From Anisakis pegreffii (taxonomy: Eukaryota; Nematoda; Chromadorea; Rhabditida; Anisakidae), in the NCBI GenBank assembly GCA_035041965.1, contig JAPYMA010000232.1, forward strand, positions 41,453-105,452: 64,000 nt of DNA. Reading direction: 5' to 3'. Within the stretch, counting starts at the first letter, position 1. Each line of letters begins with the position of its first letter. Position numbers and translations under genes: made by a program. The notes beneath the pieces are model-generated. The model did not search any database. It was not told the origin of the DNA and saw only the letters and a program-made list of their open reading frames with translations. Of the stretch, positions 52,161 through 63,591 are shown one piece after another.

Positions 52161-52166
52161 TTTATA
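52161..52166 (-). promoter_or_regulatory. TATA box, peptide gene 5
   Basis: TATAAA on the - strand, about 433 bp upstream of the ATG. TTCAGTTCCTGC follows as in the other units. Confidence 0.45.
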
Positions 52167-52697
52167 TTGGTGATTGTTCTGTACGCGGAAGTGTTCATCA
52201 CTATTTGATTCGTCATTTGTTAAAATCAGGTCGTTTCAGTCCTTATCGTCACTTATTGAAACCAGTTTAATTGGCTGCTAATTTTAGTTCATAGGGAAGC
52301 GTTTTACCCACGACAGTCAGATGACCAAGTTGGATAAGTCAGCCATTAAATACAAACTGTCAATGCGTGTTCAAATGTCATGTCGAAAATCACGAAGATC
52401 GATCGCTTACATGAAGGAATACACTTACAAGTTTGCAAAAACTTACAAATTTTTTGAGCAGTTTGAAATTTTATCAATTCGTCAAATATCAAATGATTTG
52501 AAGAAACACTTGCACAATTAATCAACCCCATCGTTTATCGGAATGATTCATCTGATGCATCCACACGTCTAATATGCAGTTTCCGTTCAATTTCTGCGCA
52601 ATTTCACTAAAATCCACACATTCATTTACTCTCAACTAGTCGTTTTGATCATATTCGAGTTGGTTTTGATCTAATTATACGATTACCTCATGTCAAG

Positions 52698-52875
52698 CAG
52701 TTCAAGGAAGGATTACCATAAGCACTTCCTATTTGTAGTACCTCAATAAATCATAGAACATGATGGTAATGGTAAGGAGTTGAACGTCAACAATCTATCG
52801 CCCACTTTCGACCATTCAGAATCCTTTCTATTTTGCTCATAATCTCATCTTTTTGTCACCATACTTGAGCAATAT
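52698..52875 (-). repeat. Inverted segment within the third array unit
   Basis: This 178-bp block is the reverse complement of 47935-48115 and 50325-50505, while the DNA on both sides keeps direct orientation with those units. It includes 'ggtaatggtaaggagttgaa' where the other units read its complement. Confidence 0.75.
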
Positions 52876-53539
52876 GGCAGACCATTGAGTATTACTACTT
52901 GAACGAATGGTTCCCGTTTATTTGAATAATTTTCAGAGTTATCATTGCGTTTTCTTTCTGAACTGATTCGTTGAAACGCATTCATTCAACAATGACGAAT
53001 TGCAGTTGATTGTAACCGTTTGTGCTTTAGAGACGACATGGACACGAAAATTTTGTGTTTGGCGAATAATGTCAATGACGTTCATGCATTTTTAACGGAC
53101 ATTTTGAGTGATGATGATTCAGGGGTGATCAGTGGTGAATTAGAAAACTCTCACTGTGTTGAAGGAAAACTCAAAAGCTAGAAATTGATTCGATTTCCTC
53201 TGATTTCATGAAAAATTCGAAATCTGACACTAGATCTCCTAGATCTCCTTCGATCAAAATGCATTAGATGGCCTCCAGTTCTTATATGATGTGATCTACA
53301 GATATCACAACTAACAACCAAGCTTAGTCGAGTTTTATTCGACCTTTCGATTTCGCTCATTCACCAAATGGACAAGAGATCCCATAGGCTGGTGATATGA
53401 ATGTGACAATGCAAGTGAATAAATCAGATGAAAACTGTTTATTACACTGAATACATATACGATGATATAGATGCTGTTATGCAAAGACTATGCAATCGCG
53501 CCCTAAAAGGCATCAATGTTGAATCTCCTTCAATTGTAT

Positions 53540-54208
53540 CTATCGTCCCCAGCCACCTCCATAATAACCTCCATAACCTCCGTAGCCTCCCCATCCACAA
53601 TAACCACCATATCCACCATACCAATAACCACAACCCCAACCTCCATAGCCGCCCCAACCACCCCACTGCCGTTTGACACGTGCACTGCAAATTCACACAT
53701 TAAACTCTACGGTCAATAACTGAAGAAGACAAAATTCCTTCAAAGTGGTGCGGATTCACTTAAGATGTGGAGTAAACAGCAAACGCTCATATAAACATCC
53801 ACATGCGGCTACAGGATATCTAAATCGCCCCAGAATTCACATAGCCCCTCTCACAGTTCCACAAGGGTTGATCACGCTGAACTGTGGAGTTCTCAAATAT
53901 TTGCGATGCTTTCTGATAAGAAATTTTGCTGCTGTTAGATCTTTCTTAGGTGAGCATCGATCAGATATCACAAAAATCAACGAAATGTCTTTTGACGAAA
54001 GGGATATCTCTACGATAGTCAGTCTACTATCATAAAGCATATTGTGAATAATGACTAATAACATTGATAACAATGTGAAACGATTAGATGTTCGTTCGAC
54101 TCACTTTAACAAATCCGCTTTCGGAACAATGAACGCCTCAGCTACAAACGCTTCGCCAATAAGCAACAGCACAAGTAAAACAGTTACTCGAACCAAACTT
54201 GCGTTCAT
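53540..54208 (-). CDS. Trp/Cys-containing Gly/Tyr-rich peptide precursor 6 (diverged)
   Basis: Exons 54105-54208 and 53540-53684 (donor AA/gtgagt, acceptor tttgcag, phase 2) give 82 residues. The signal peptide 'MNASLVRVTVLLVLLLIGEA' is unrelated in detail to the other array genes. The pro-region ends NARVKR. The predicted 42-residue chain 'QWGGWGGYGGWGCGYWYGG' continues to GYCGWGG and GYYGGGWGR. It has two separated cysteines and six tryptophans, and lacks the central 'NNYGG..IGSI' element. The intron (420 bp) is longer than in the array genes. This is an older, separately evolving member, closest in look to classic YGGW peptides. Confidence 0.72.
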
Positions 54209-56698
54209 CTTCGACGCTTCAAACGGAATATGCAACTGATCAAGTCACAACGCAACAAGTTTGCCAGTGGGCGCTTAACGAACGTTTTCAAGATCTGTAA
54301 CATTCGCAAGCATAAACTGAAATGGTTGCGATAGTTCAGCGGTCGAAACTAGCCAATATGATCTGGTGACTGTAAGCCATCGATCTAGAAACCCATGGAA
54401 ACGCGACGGATGACTGAAGAAACACAGTTACCTCACTATCAGACGTAAACTTGAAGGTGGTGGGCAAGTTTGAGGTTTGGAATGAACGCGCAGTATGCTT
54501 CGGAATTGTTCCACCACCATATATTTATACGGAAGATGCGCGCGGCTAAATGGAATTTCATATCGAGATGCAATTCGATGAAGTCTTTTGTATCGATGAA
54601 ATCAGCGCTGATTCTGTTTACGGAACGAGTTTTACTACAACTACTCGAATATTCACTCCACCCTAAAATAATGGCCTTCATCATGGCATTGGTCGGTCGG
54701 CTTTCTGGGTTCACAATGTCTACCTTGAAATGGCAATGTGTCTGTCTGGCTTTTGGAAAGAATTTCTGATTTACTCCACTCAAAAATGACATGAATGACA
54801 TAAACAATGAGTGGCATTCACGTTTACAGATCGAGAATAACTCACCAATGTCAGCAAGGAGTTGACATTGCACAATTTTCAGTAAATTCATTCATCCGCA
54901 ACAGGAAACCTTCGATTTGTGAAGGTTGTTGAGTACAATTACTAGTAGATTTTCGTGTGTTTTTACACGACTGATCACAAGTTTTTTTTGTATTCAGTTA
55001 ACATTTTTCAACTAATTTTCCAGTAGATTTCACTTTTCTTCCAAATTTGATTAAGCAAATTAGCGAAAAAAATGTTTCACGTGTCCGGTTGGTTGCGTGA
55101 AATTAGTGGAAGTACAAAACATACATTTTCATGGTTTTGAGCGAGAATACTTGAGTGAAGCGTTAAAATGTTTATTTTTGAGTGTTTACATCCTTGTCAA
55201 CTATTGAACCGTGTTTATTGCATAAGTGTTTTTTCTGCTAGAGTACTGATGATGCACAAAAAATTTTTTAAAGTGTTTACTGCTTCCTCATTAATGTTCA
55301 AGACTTGTTCATCAATCACATCATTGCTATTTAAGAAGGAAATTTTCACTTGATTGTCGCATAATATAAATTGCTAGAACATGGCATTCGTTTTGTTTAC
55401 TGTTGATGGATCACACCTCTGATACCATCCAAATCTTACGAGCGTGACGGTACTAGCGGTCATCAAATTTCATCGCTATTCGTCGAAGAATGAGTAAGCA
55501 TAGTGAAATGTTCAATGAACCGTTACAGTATACACACCTTCGCGATCTAAATATGGCATACGTTTTGATCTAAACCCAGAAAGCTTTTGATATGATGATT
55601 TAATGAAGACAGTAAAGCTGATTCTTTAAAACGATGTAAACCTTCGAAAATGAACAAAGTCTTTACCAGTGAACCGACATGTTGATAAAATGATAAGCAT
55701 TTCAGTGATAGAGCCGAGAAGAACATGTTAATGTGATTATGTAATCTAATGCAGTGATAATCTGACAAAGTTTCTCACTATTGAAAAGTTCTTTTCCTCT
55801 TAGAACACTGATGTTGTTCAGCAAATTTTCTGAAGTGTTCAATTCAAATAAATCATTAAATCATATAAAATGCTGAGAAATGGTACACGCAGTACATTAC
55901 GATTCACCTGTGAATTTCTCAGTTTCTATTCGAACATAATAACACTGATTTTCACCAACATTACTTTTCATCTTATTTTCAGTAGCGATTTCATCAGTAG
56001 GATTTTTACTGTTCACAAGTAATTTTATTTTACAATTAATTATTCCACTTTCATGGTTAGTGTCTGTTGGTGGAATAAAATTGTTTTTCTCGTATCGTAG
56101 TCGTGACAACTTTTGCCCAGTGACCTTCGCTTGTTTACTGTTGATGGATCACTACTCTGATACCATTCAAATCTTATTTTTAGCGTGACGGTTCTGGTAG
56201 TCCTCAAATTTCATCGCTGTTCGTTAAAGAAAGAGTAAGCATAGTGAAAGGTTCAATGAAACGTTACAGTATCCACCTCCGTTTAACGATCTTTCGCTCG
56301 AAACTCTCCATAACCTCGATTTTTTTTTTCAAATAATTCGAGAACATTCACCGTAAATAGCAATTTCAATGCAATTAACGCATTATCATCCTAAATCATG
56401 TATCATAAAATAGTCTGATTACGTGCTCCGAAATTCTACTTATGTAAGAACGTCTACAGCTCGTCATTTTGAAATATTCAGTGCTCCAGAAAGGACTGCA
56501 GATCTGTAATAATTGCGCTTAATTAGCAGATAATTTACAAACCATGAGAATTTCGTTAAATTTCACATGCTCAACGAATCGAATAATAAAATTCAATTAG
56601 GATTAAAAATAGTCTCAAGTTATTTGAAGTTCCTTCGATACAAAACCTATGAAACTTTTTCGCATGATTAATTTCAAAGTTAGCGAATTCTAGAAAGT
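54209..56698. other. Unassigned, with a diverged direct repeat
   Basis: A - strand frame of 150 codons (54439-54891) contains a good donor (CATTG/gtgagt near 54847) and an acceptor (gtaaatcag near 54769), so it may hold exons rather than one ORF. I could not settle the frame. About 55390-55540 and 56130-56275 are direct copies ('gtttactgttgatggatca' onward), 745 bp apart. Confidence 0.35.
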
Positions 56699-57195
56699 AA
56701 TGCTGGATTTCGAGATATCATTATCTTAACAGGGTTTTCATTCTTTTCCTTGCTGTTCCGATCGCTCTCATGACTTTTACCACCAAAAGTGCTCTCTTCT
56801 GCTAATTTCTCATTCATTTCGCTCAATAGTCGAAGTGAAATTCTCATTCTATCAAATACACTCTATAATTGATCATTTGACTGTCGAACGTTGTTGAGCA
56901 ATAACATTCGATTGCTGTATTGTTGATTTCGGTTGTCAACACTCGTCAACGTATCCAGTAAATAGTATATGATACAGAATGAGAAGTTGATTCGAACTGT
57001 GAAGTGAAATTGAGACGAAGTGAGTGATAAAAACTCATCAATAGAATGATATTCGCATGTGATAGCTATGAGAGCGAATACAACACGTCTGAAAAGAATG
57101 AGAATCCATGCAAAACAGTTTGAAGTGAGCGTGTCATAGACAATAGCATTCCAAGCAATCATCATCGATTGCAATAATGAGCAACGCAATGGTCT
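56699..57195 (-). mobile_element. Dispersed ORF-bearing repeat, copy 4
   Basis: Inverted relative to the other three copies. The hydrophobic frame is intact (57189 down to 56863). The frame after the conserved TAG is open for about 50 more codons. It sits exactly at the inner end of the right duplication arm. Confidence 0.6.
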
Positions 57196-57346
57196 GGCTT
57201 TTACAACAGATCAGCAACTACCAGAAATCGTTTCCAGAAATGAGTGAAGGAGGGAATTTAAGCAATGAAGAAGAAGATGATGAAGAATTCCTGGAAGAAG
57301 TCGGCGGTGAATTCGAAAAACCATTGAAGATACCGAAGTACAAATT

Positions 57347-57682
57347 ATGTCGATCGTCAGTCACTGGAAGCTTGGCCTAATAGCCTTAACGACGATACTA
57401 CTGATCGTTGGGGCTGTCGCCGGCTTAATTTATTTTCAGATATTCTGTGGATGGATACGATTATGCCCTCGGAAATCGCGTCGGACAGATATCGACCAGA
57501 TATGCATGCGTACTATGAAGTCTGTGGAACAGAAACGAAACTATCGAGAACTCTTAGCGGAAATTGATGAATCTCGTGAACCACAGCAGATATCGATCAA
57601 ACCGCCTTTGTGGCATAACGTTAAAGCAATAAAGCTTCTCCAAATATCAACCAACCACGACAATCAAACAACGGAGTTGTGA
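57347..57682 (+). CDS. Single-pass membrane protein frame
   Basis: 111 codons from ATG. A hydrophobic segment (about 9-31, 'LGLIALTTILLIVGAVAGLI') is followed by a basic cytoplasmic-like stretch (CPRKSRR) and a charged tail. It overlaps, in another frame, an acidic stretch at 57240-57340 containing 'NEEEDDEEFLEEVGGEFEK'. That stretch could be an upstream exon. A GTGAGT at 57680 could be a donor instead of the stop. It is found only in the right arm. Family not recognised. Confidence 0.35.
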   Translation: MSIVSHWKLGLIALTTILLIVGAVAGLIYFQIFCGWIRLCPRKSRRTDIDQICMRTMKSVEQKRNYRELLAEIDESREPQQISIKPPLWHNVKAIKLLQISTNHDNQTTEL

Positions 57683-59548
57683 GTATGACGGTATGGTTGA
57701 AATCAACTAATTATTGAATAATGGATATCTACGAATAATGATGAATGAAACTGGAATAAGGATTATTAATTAGATAATTGGAATATATTTAAATGTATAC
57801 TATAATAATTGGATTTTAAACGGTTATAATCGAATTGGATCAATATCGGTTGATATGGACATTGAATATATTATTGGATCAAATGAATATTATGGAAAGT
57901 GGACAATGGGCGTTAAGAAGTTATTAATCGATTGGTATAAATAATAGAGAGAGACACATGTTTATTACACTCTTTGTGGTGGAAGTGTCGCGATTATCGC
58001 GATATTAAATGGAGGATTGTAATTGATTACTATGGATCAGAGATTATCTCTGGTTTATAAAGTTATTTTGCGATCAACACCGACAAACGACGATCATAAA
58101 TTACGTCAGTGTTCAATGATCACGACAGAGGCTATCTTCACATGAAATATGGCTATCAAATATCACAATAAAATGGAACAATTGGATTAAATAAAGATAA
58201 TCGCAACGTACTCTTAACCAGAGATCACTACAACCCCGATAAGTTCAGCTTTTACTTATGGATCAAAAACCACCACGCCTATCATCCTGAAGTATAAAAG
58301 GATGAAGTTGGGGCGACATCTTCATTGGTGATCTTATTATCTTTTTCAGTGTTCAATAACTTTGAATTAATTTGTCATCATTGCTATCGTTATTATTATC
58401 ATTGTTATGCTTATTATTATTCCGTAAACGATTATTCTTTAATAATAATATTATTATTATTGTTATTATTATTATTCTTATTGTTGTTATTGATTATTAC
58501 TGACAATATTGATATCTTATTGTTGATATGATATGATCGCTATTTTGAACGTTATTATTGCATGCAAGGTTTAATTACCCAAGTTCGAGCTAATTGACCA
58601 ATAAACAATTGTTGACAACTCGACAATTCGTCACACTGACAAAGCAGTGAAAAGGATATATGAAACGAAATGCTGATGCTATATGAAGTGCTTTATTTGG
58701 CTTGATTTCATTTGTTGTGATAATTCTTCCGATTCAGCAATTTCTTGTTCAATCAGATTATCCCATTACCTTTCGATGTGATTATTAACACAGTTGTTTT
58801 ATGTTTTCTGTTGTTGGATATTCCATAGCTACATCTATCATTTCATTATGATTCTGTATGTTCCATCATTCACTTTAAAATCTTTTTGAAGGCACTAGCT
58901 CTCTTGAAGGCGCCAATAAATAATATTCAACTGAATTCGTAATTCAATATTAACGAAGTAAATGCTGTGCATTGCTTAAGGCTAAATTCATTAACCTGAG
59001 TGTTCATTTTCATTGTCGTTTGTCTTAGGATTGCCTTTGTTTTATGGCTTTGGGCGTCACTATGTAGCGTTCCAATAGCTCGTATTATCACGTGAATAGT
59101 AAACCGATTGTGTAGGTATGATGAGAGTTTTGGGAGTTTCTTTATTAAGTTCATAATATCATCCCTGTTGGGAAATTAGTGAATTGGATACGTAATAAGC
59201 AGCCGTAGTGAGCTCGCGATGACTTCGCGTAGTGAAATCCTTGTGAGGAAGAAGAAAACAATGGGCACGCTTGAATCTGAGAAACACAAAATGGATTTCA
59301 TTTACTTATTTTGTTCTGATTTGTTCTTTCCCATTATTGGTGTTTAGTTGAAGAGTTAATGAAAGTAACCTTACAACGTTTATTATCGGATAATACAGCA
59401 ATAAAAGGAGAAGAGTGGAGGCAAATTAGCGAAAACGTGACACAGAAGAAGGACAGCATAAAAAGAATATATAAATTGCCTCGAATGATAAATTAGTATG
59501 ATAACAATTCAGCGTCATTAACATTTCTTTTCGATAATTCATTTTGGT
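57683..59548. other. AT-rich DNA and inverted-arm noncoding blocks
   Basis: Includes an (ATT)n-type run at about 58435-58520 and the inverted counterparts of 33300-34000 and 34340-34700. No supported gene. Confidence 0.4.
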
Positions 59549-60563
59549 TCATGCAGTTTGAAGAAGATAGCGTTCCAATTGGTACATAAGTTCATCAACC
59601 ATTATATCATGCACAAGATCTGCACTGACTACATCGTGTCCATCGGTGTTTCGCATCTCTTGATCGTTGCTGTTGGCTTCATCAATTGATTCTTAAAGTA
59701 TCGCCGAATTATAGAATTTCACTTGGTATATCAGTATCTAAGTTTAAACCATTCTCGAATAAAATCTACAATTATATTCTTCGATGCGTATCGCCTACAC
59801 TTGTTTACAATCCTGATTATAATCAATCTGTAAAGCTGAACTTGGAAATAGAAGTGAATTCCAACCTGCAGGTGGCTCGGTTTCTGCCTTTGACTCAGCA
59901 TCATACGAAGATACTGCAGCCATCAACGGTTGCTGAAGCAGTTGTTGTCTGTATTGTGTTAACTCTTCAATTGCAATTTTCGCAGCAATCGAGAAGTTAC
60001 TAGCTTCTGGAACTGATTTCCACCATCTTGTCATTAGCGTTAGCCCTGAGAGCGTGTTCAATAAAATAACATCGACAGAGTTGATAAGAAATTGTTTTTG
60101 ATCATCATGCGCAGGTAAAGTGTTTGTCAGCACCCCGAGAGTTGCATTGGTGAATTCGATCAAAACCTTTGGCTGTTCTTCAAGTCGAACAGAGGGAAAA
60201 ATGTTGGCAATGTCGGTCGTAATGTTTCCTTGTTTTTCAGGTCCGGGTGTGTGAGAAGTATTGACGAAGTGGATCGGAACGTGTTTCCGTTCTTCAGGTC
60301 CAAATGTAGAAGAAGCATTGAGGAAGTCGATCGGAACGTGTCTCCGTTCTTCAGGTCCAAATGTAGAAGAAGCATTGAGGAAGTCGATCGGAACGTGACT
60401 CCGTTCCTCAGGTCCAAATGTAGAAGAAGCATTGACGAAGTCGATCGAAGTGTTTTTTGATTTCCCTGTTTCAGATGCAGGAACCTGAGAAAATCTGTGC
60501 CCATGCCGACGCCCTTAAAAATCATGATCATACAGTGGTAACAAGATTCGATGCTGAAAACAT
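59549..60563 (-). CDS. 19-residue-repeat acidic protein, right copy, three exons
   Basis: Exons 60534-60563, 59866-60484 and 59549-59691 give 263 residues. It is the inverted paralogue of 32316-33273, with the same phases and 49-bp first intron. The central exon is exactly 57 nt longer, so there are four repeats (HVPIDFLNASSTFGPEER type) instead of three. All keep an N-x-S/T sequon. The last-exon acceptor has changed from ctttcag to ctttaag, which may weaken splicing. The end reads MVDELMYQLE ... LLQTA. Function unknown. Confidence 0.58.
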
Positions 60564-60696
60564 TACGCATCAACAGAAAAAAGATTATCTCGAAGGAGTT
60601 TCTGGAGTTCTAACAGGTTAATCCAACAATCTGGATTCAACCAGACTGGTAATTCTGAATATGTAAAAATACTTGAAGGCCGCGAAGCTGTGGAAA

Positions 60697-61284
60697 TTAA
60701 AACGCACGGCATTCGTTGCATATACGACGCGCTTTCATGCAGAAACCCCGCACAGGGTCTCGATGACAACCGCGTTGACTAACATGGCAATATCGTAAGC
60801 ACTCTGAAATTGTTGCCAACAAATTATAGATCTGGAAATGTTCCGTTGACGTCCCATTTGGGTGCAGCGTAGACAACACAATGGAAAACGATTACGCAAA
60901 TTTTGAGCATAGTTGAAATTTTGGTAGAATAAATTCACACTTTTTATTTCACACCAAAAATTCGTCGACGTGAATACTATATGGGATTTGTTGGAATTGT
61001 CATAGATGATTCGGTTAAATTGCGCAGAATTTCGTATTGATGAGGGTTGAGGTTTTAGGGATTACGTGATGCGCAACCATGAACATTGTTCAAAGGTAAG
61101 TTTGATGCCAACATTGAAACCGTAAAATAGCGGTGGTGAGCATTTAAAAAAATGGTTCTGAAGGAAATACCTCGCTTGTATTAAAGAAGCGACAGAGCGT
61201 ATTATTACCCACCTGAGGAAGAGAGACCATTCTGATCATCGAAATTCGCTTCTTCCACCACGATTATTGATGATTGTTCTTTGC
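60697..61284 (-). CDS. Acidic exon + six-cysteine exon, right pair 1
   Basis: Exon 61213-61284 (72 nt, 'KEQSSIIVVEEANFDD' then QNGLSSS) joins in phase 1 to 60697-60803. The cysteine exon reads ECLRYCHVSQRGCHRD, then C-x6-C-x2-C with NECRAF. The third loop is one residue shorter than in most copies (in-frame 3-nt deletion). The start exon is unknown. Confidence 0.42.
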
Positions 61285-61390
61285 CTGAATTTTAATCGTT
61301 CCTCAAAGAGGTTTATCTAACAATTTGGATTCAACCAGACTGGTAATTCTGAATATGTAAAAATACTTGAAGGCCGCGAAGCTGTGGAAA

Positions 61391-61965
61391 TTAAAACGCA
61401 CGGCATTCGTTGCATATACGACGCGCTTTCATGCAGAAACCCCGCACAGGGTCTCGATGACAACCGCTTTGACTAACATGGCAATATCGTGAGCACTCTG
61501 AAATTGTTGCCAACAAATTATAGATCTGGAAATGTTCCGTTGACGTCCCATTTGGGTGCAGCGTAGACAACACAATGGAAAACGATTACGCAAATTTCGA
61601 GCAAAGTTGAAATTTTGGTAGAATAAATTCACACTTTTTATTTCACACCAAAAATTCGTCGACGTGAATACTGTATGGGATTTGTTGGAATTGTCATAGA
61701 TGATCCGGTTAAATTGCCCAGAATTTCGTTGAGGTTTTAAGGATTACATGAGTTTGAAAACAATGGTTCTGAACAAATTAGCCCGGCTAGTGGCAGAACA
61801 GCGACACAGTGTGCTATTACCCACTTATAGAAGATCGTTCATTCAGATGAACTTGCTCTGGTTTCTGAAGTTCGCAAACGTCGCCATCGGTATCACTTCC
61901 ACATGGGCCAGCAGCATCTTCGAAATTCGGTTCTTCCACCACGATTATTGATGATTGTTCTTTGC
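61391..61965 (-). CDS. Long acidic exon + six-cysteine exon, right pair 2
   Basis: Exon 61825-61965 (141 nt) is the long variant, with a CGSDTDGD ... ELQKPEQVHLN insert, matching 31416-31556 in the left arm. It joins in phase 1 to 61391-61497 (ECSRYCHVSQSGC ... NECRAF). The cysteine exon shares the 3-nt deletion with pair 1, so those two are sisters. Confidence 0.42.
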
Positions 61966-62071
61966 CTGAATTTTAATCGCTCCTCAAAGAGGTTTATCGA
62001 ACAATTTGGAATCAACCAGACTGGTAATTCTGAATATGTAAAAATACTTGAAGGCCGTGAAGCTGTGGGAA

Positions 62072-62662
62072 TTAAAACGCACGGCATTTGTTGCATATAC
62101 GACGCGCTTTCATGCAGAAACCTCCCGGCACAGGGTCTGGAGGACAACCGCTTTGACTAACATCGCAATATTGTAAGCACACTGAAATTGTTGCCAACAA
62201 ATTATAGATCTGGAAATGTTCCGTTGACGTCCCATTTGGGTGCGGCGTAGACAACACAATGGAAAACGATTACGCAAATTTTGAGCATAGTTGAAATTTT
62301 GGTAGAATAAATTCACACTTTTTATTTCACACCAAAAATTCGTCAACGTGAATACTATATGGGATCTGTTGGAATTGTCATAGATGATTCGGTTAAATTG
62401 CCCAGAATTTCGTATTGATGAGGGTTGAGGTTTTAGGGATTACGTGATGCGCAACCATGAACATTGTTCAAAGGTCTGATTGATGCCAACATTGAAACCG
62501 CAAAATAGCGGTGGTGAGCATTTAAAAAAATGGTTCTGAAGAAAATACCTCGCTTGTATTAAAGAAGCGACATAGCGTATTATTACCCACCTGAGAAAGG
62601 GAGACCATTCTGATCATCGAAATTCGCTTCTTCCACCACGATTATTGATGATTGTTCTTTGC
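62072..62662 (-). CDS. Acidic exon + six-cysteine exon, right pair 3
   Basis: Exon 62591-62662 (72 nt) joins in phase 1 to 62072-62181 (VCLQYCDVSQSGC ... NKCRAF). The cysteine exon is closest to that at 31200 in the left arm, which identifies the likely orthologous pair between arms. Confidence 0.42.
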
Positions 62663-62776
62663 CTGAATTTTAATAGTTCCTCAACAGGTTTATCTAACAA
62701 TTTGGATTCCACGAAACTGGAAGAGCGTGTAATTCTGAATATGTAAAAACACTTGAAGGCCTTGAAGCTGTGGAAA

Positions 62777-63367
62777 TTAAAACCCACTGCATTGGTTGCA
62801 CATATCACGCGCATTCTGGCAGAATGTTCTCGCCATAGGTCCTGGAGGACAAACGCTACGGCTAACATCGCAATAGTTTGAGCACGCTGCAATTATGCCC
62901 AACAAATTATAGATCTGGAAATGTTCCGTTGACGTCCCATTTGGGTGCGGCGTAGACAACACAATGGAAAACGATTACGCAAATTTTGAGCATAGTTGAA
63001 ATTTTGGTAGAATAAATTCACACTTTTTATTTCACACCAAAAATTCGTCAACGTGAATACTATATGGGATCTGTTGGAATTGTCATAGATGATTCGGTTA
63101 AATTGCCCAGAATTTCGTATTGATGAGGGTTGAGGTTTTAGGGATTACGTGATGCGCAACCATGAACATTGTTCAAAGGTCTGATTGATGCCAACATTGA
63201 AACCGCAAAATAGCGGTGGTGAGCATTTAAAAAAATGGTTCTGAAGAAAATACCTCGCTTGTATTAAAGAAGCGACATAGCGTATTATTACCCACCTGAG
63301 AAAGGGAGACCATTCTGATCATCGAAATTCGCTTCTTCCACCACGATTATTGATGATTGTTCTTTGC
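62777..63367 (-). CDS. Acidic exon + six-cysteine exon, right pair 4
   Basis: Exon 63296-63367 (72 nt) joins in phase 1 to 62777-62886 (ACSNYCDVSRSVC ... CNQCSGF). The acceptor is attgcag rather than atttcag. The unit from about 62340 to 62750 is nearly the same as 63045-63455, which shows a very recent 0.7-kb tandem duplication. Confidence 0.42.
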
Positions 63368-63481
63368 CTGAATTTTAATAGTTCCTCAACAGGTTTATCT
63401 AACAATTTGGATTCCACGAAACTGGAAGAGCGTGTAATTCTGAATATGTAAAAATACTTGAAGGCCGTGAAGCTGTGGAAA

Positions 63482-63591
63482 TTAAAACGCACTGCATTGT
63501 TTGCACATATCACGCGCATTCGCCCAGAAACTTCTCCCCATAGGTCCTGGAGGACAAACGCTACGGCTAACATCGCAATAGTCTGAGCACG
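63482..63591 (-). CDS. Six-cysteine exon R5, one cysteine lost
   Basis: Terminal exon like that at 30503. The fourth cysteine is replaced by Trp (GRSFWANARDMC), leaving five. No acidic partner exon is seen upstream within the window. An unpaired cysteine makes decay, or a different role, likely. Confidence 0.4.

Larger units (their letters stand above)
46310..53440. repeat. 2.3-2.4-kb tandem array containing three or four peptide genes
   Basis: The same landmark, 'attgtttattacactgaatt', falls at about 46320, 48628, 51018 and (diverged) 53433, giving periods of about 2.31, 2.39 and 2.41 kb. Promoters, signal exons, introns and spacer DNA are almost the same between units. For example, 47225-47431 and 49615-49821 encode the same shadow frame without a change. 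This shows recent duplication or ongoing gene conversion. Confidence 0.85.

Noticed and set aside
53442..53696. 84-codon - strand Trp/Leu/Arg-rich frame
   Set aside because: Frame-shifted reading of the Gly/Tyr exon of peptide gene 6, which has splice sites, a KR site and a signal exon in the correct frame.
60160..60573. 137-codon - strand leucine-rich frame in the right arm
   Set aside because: Same shadow as in the left arm. The true frame runs through exons 60484-59866.
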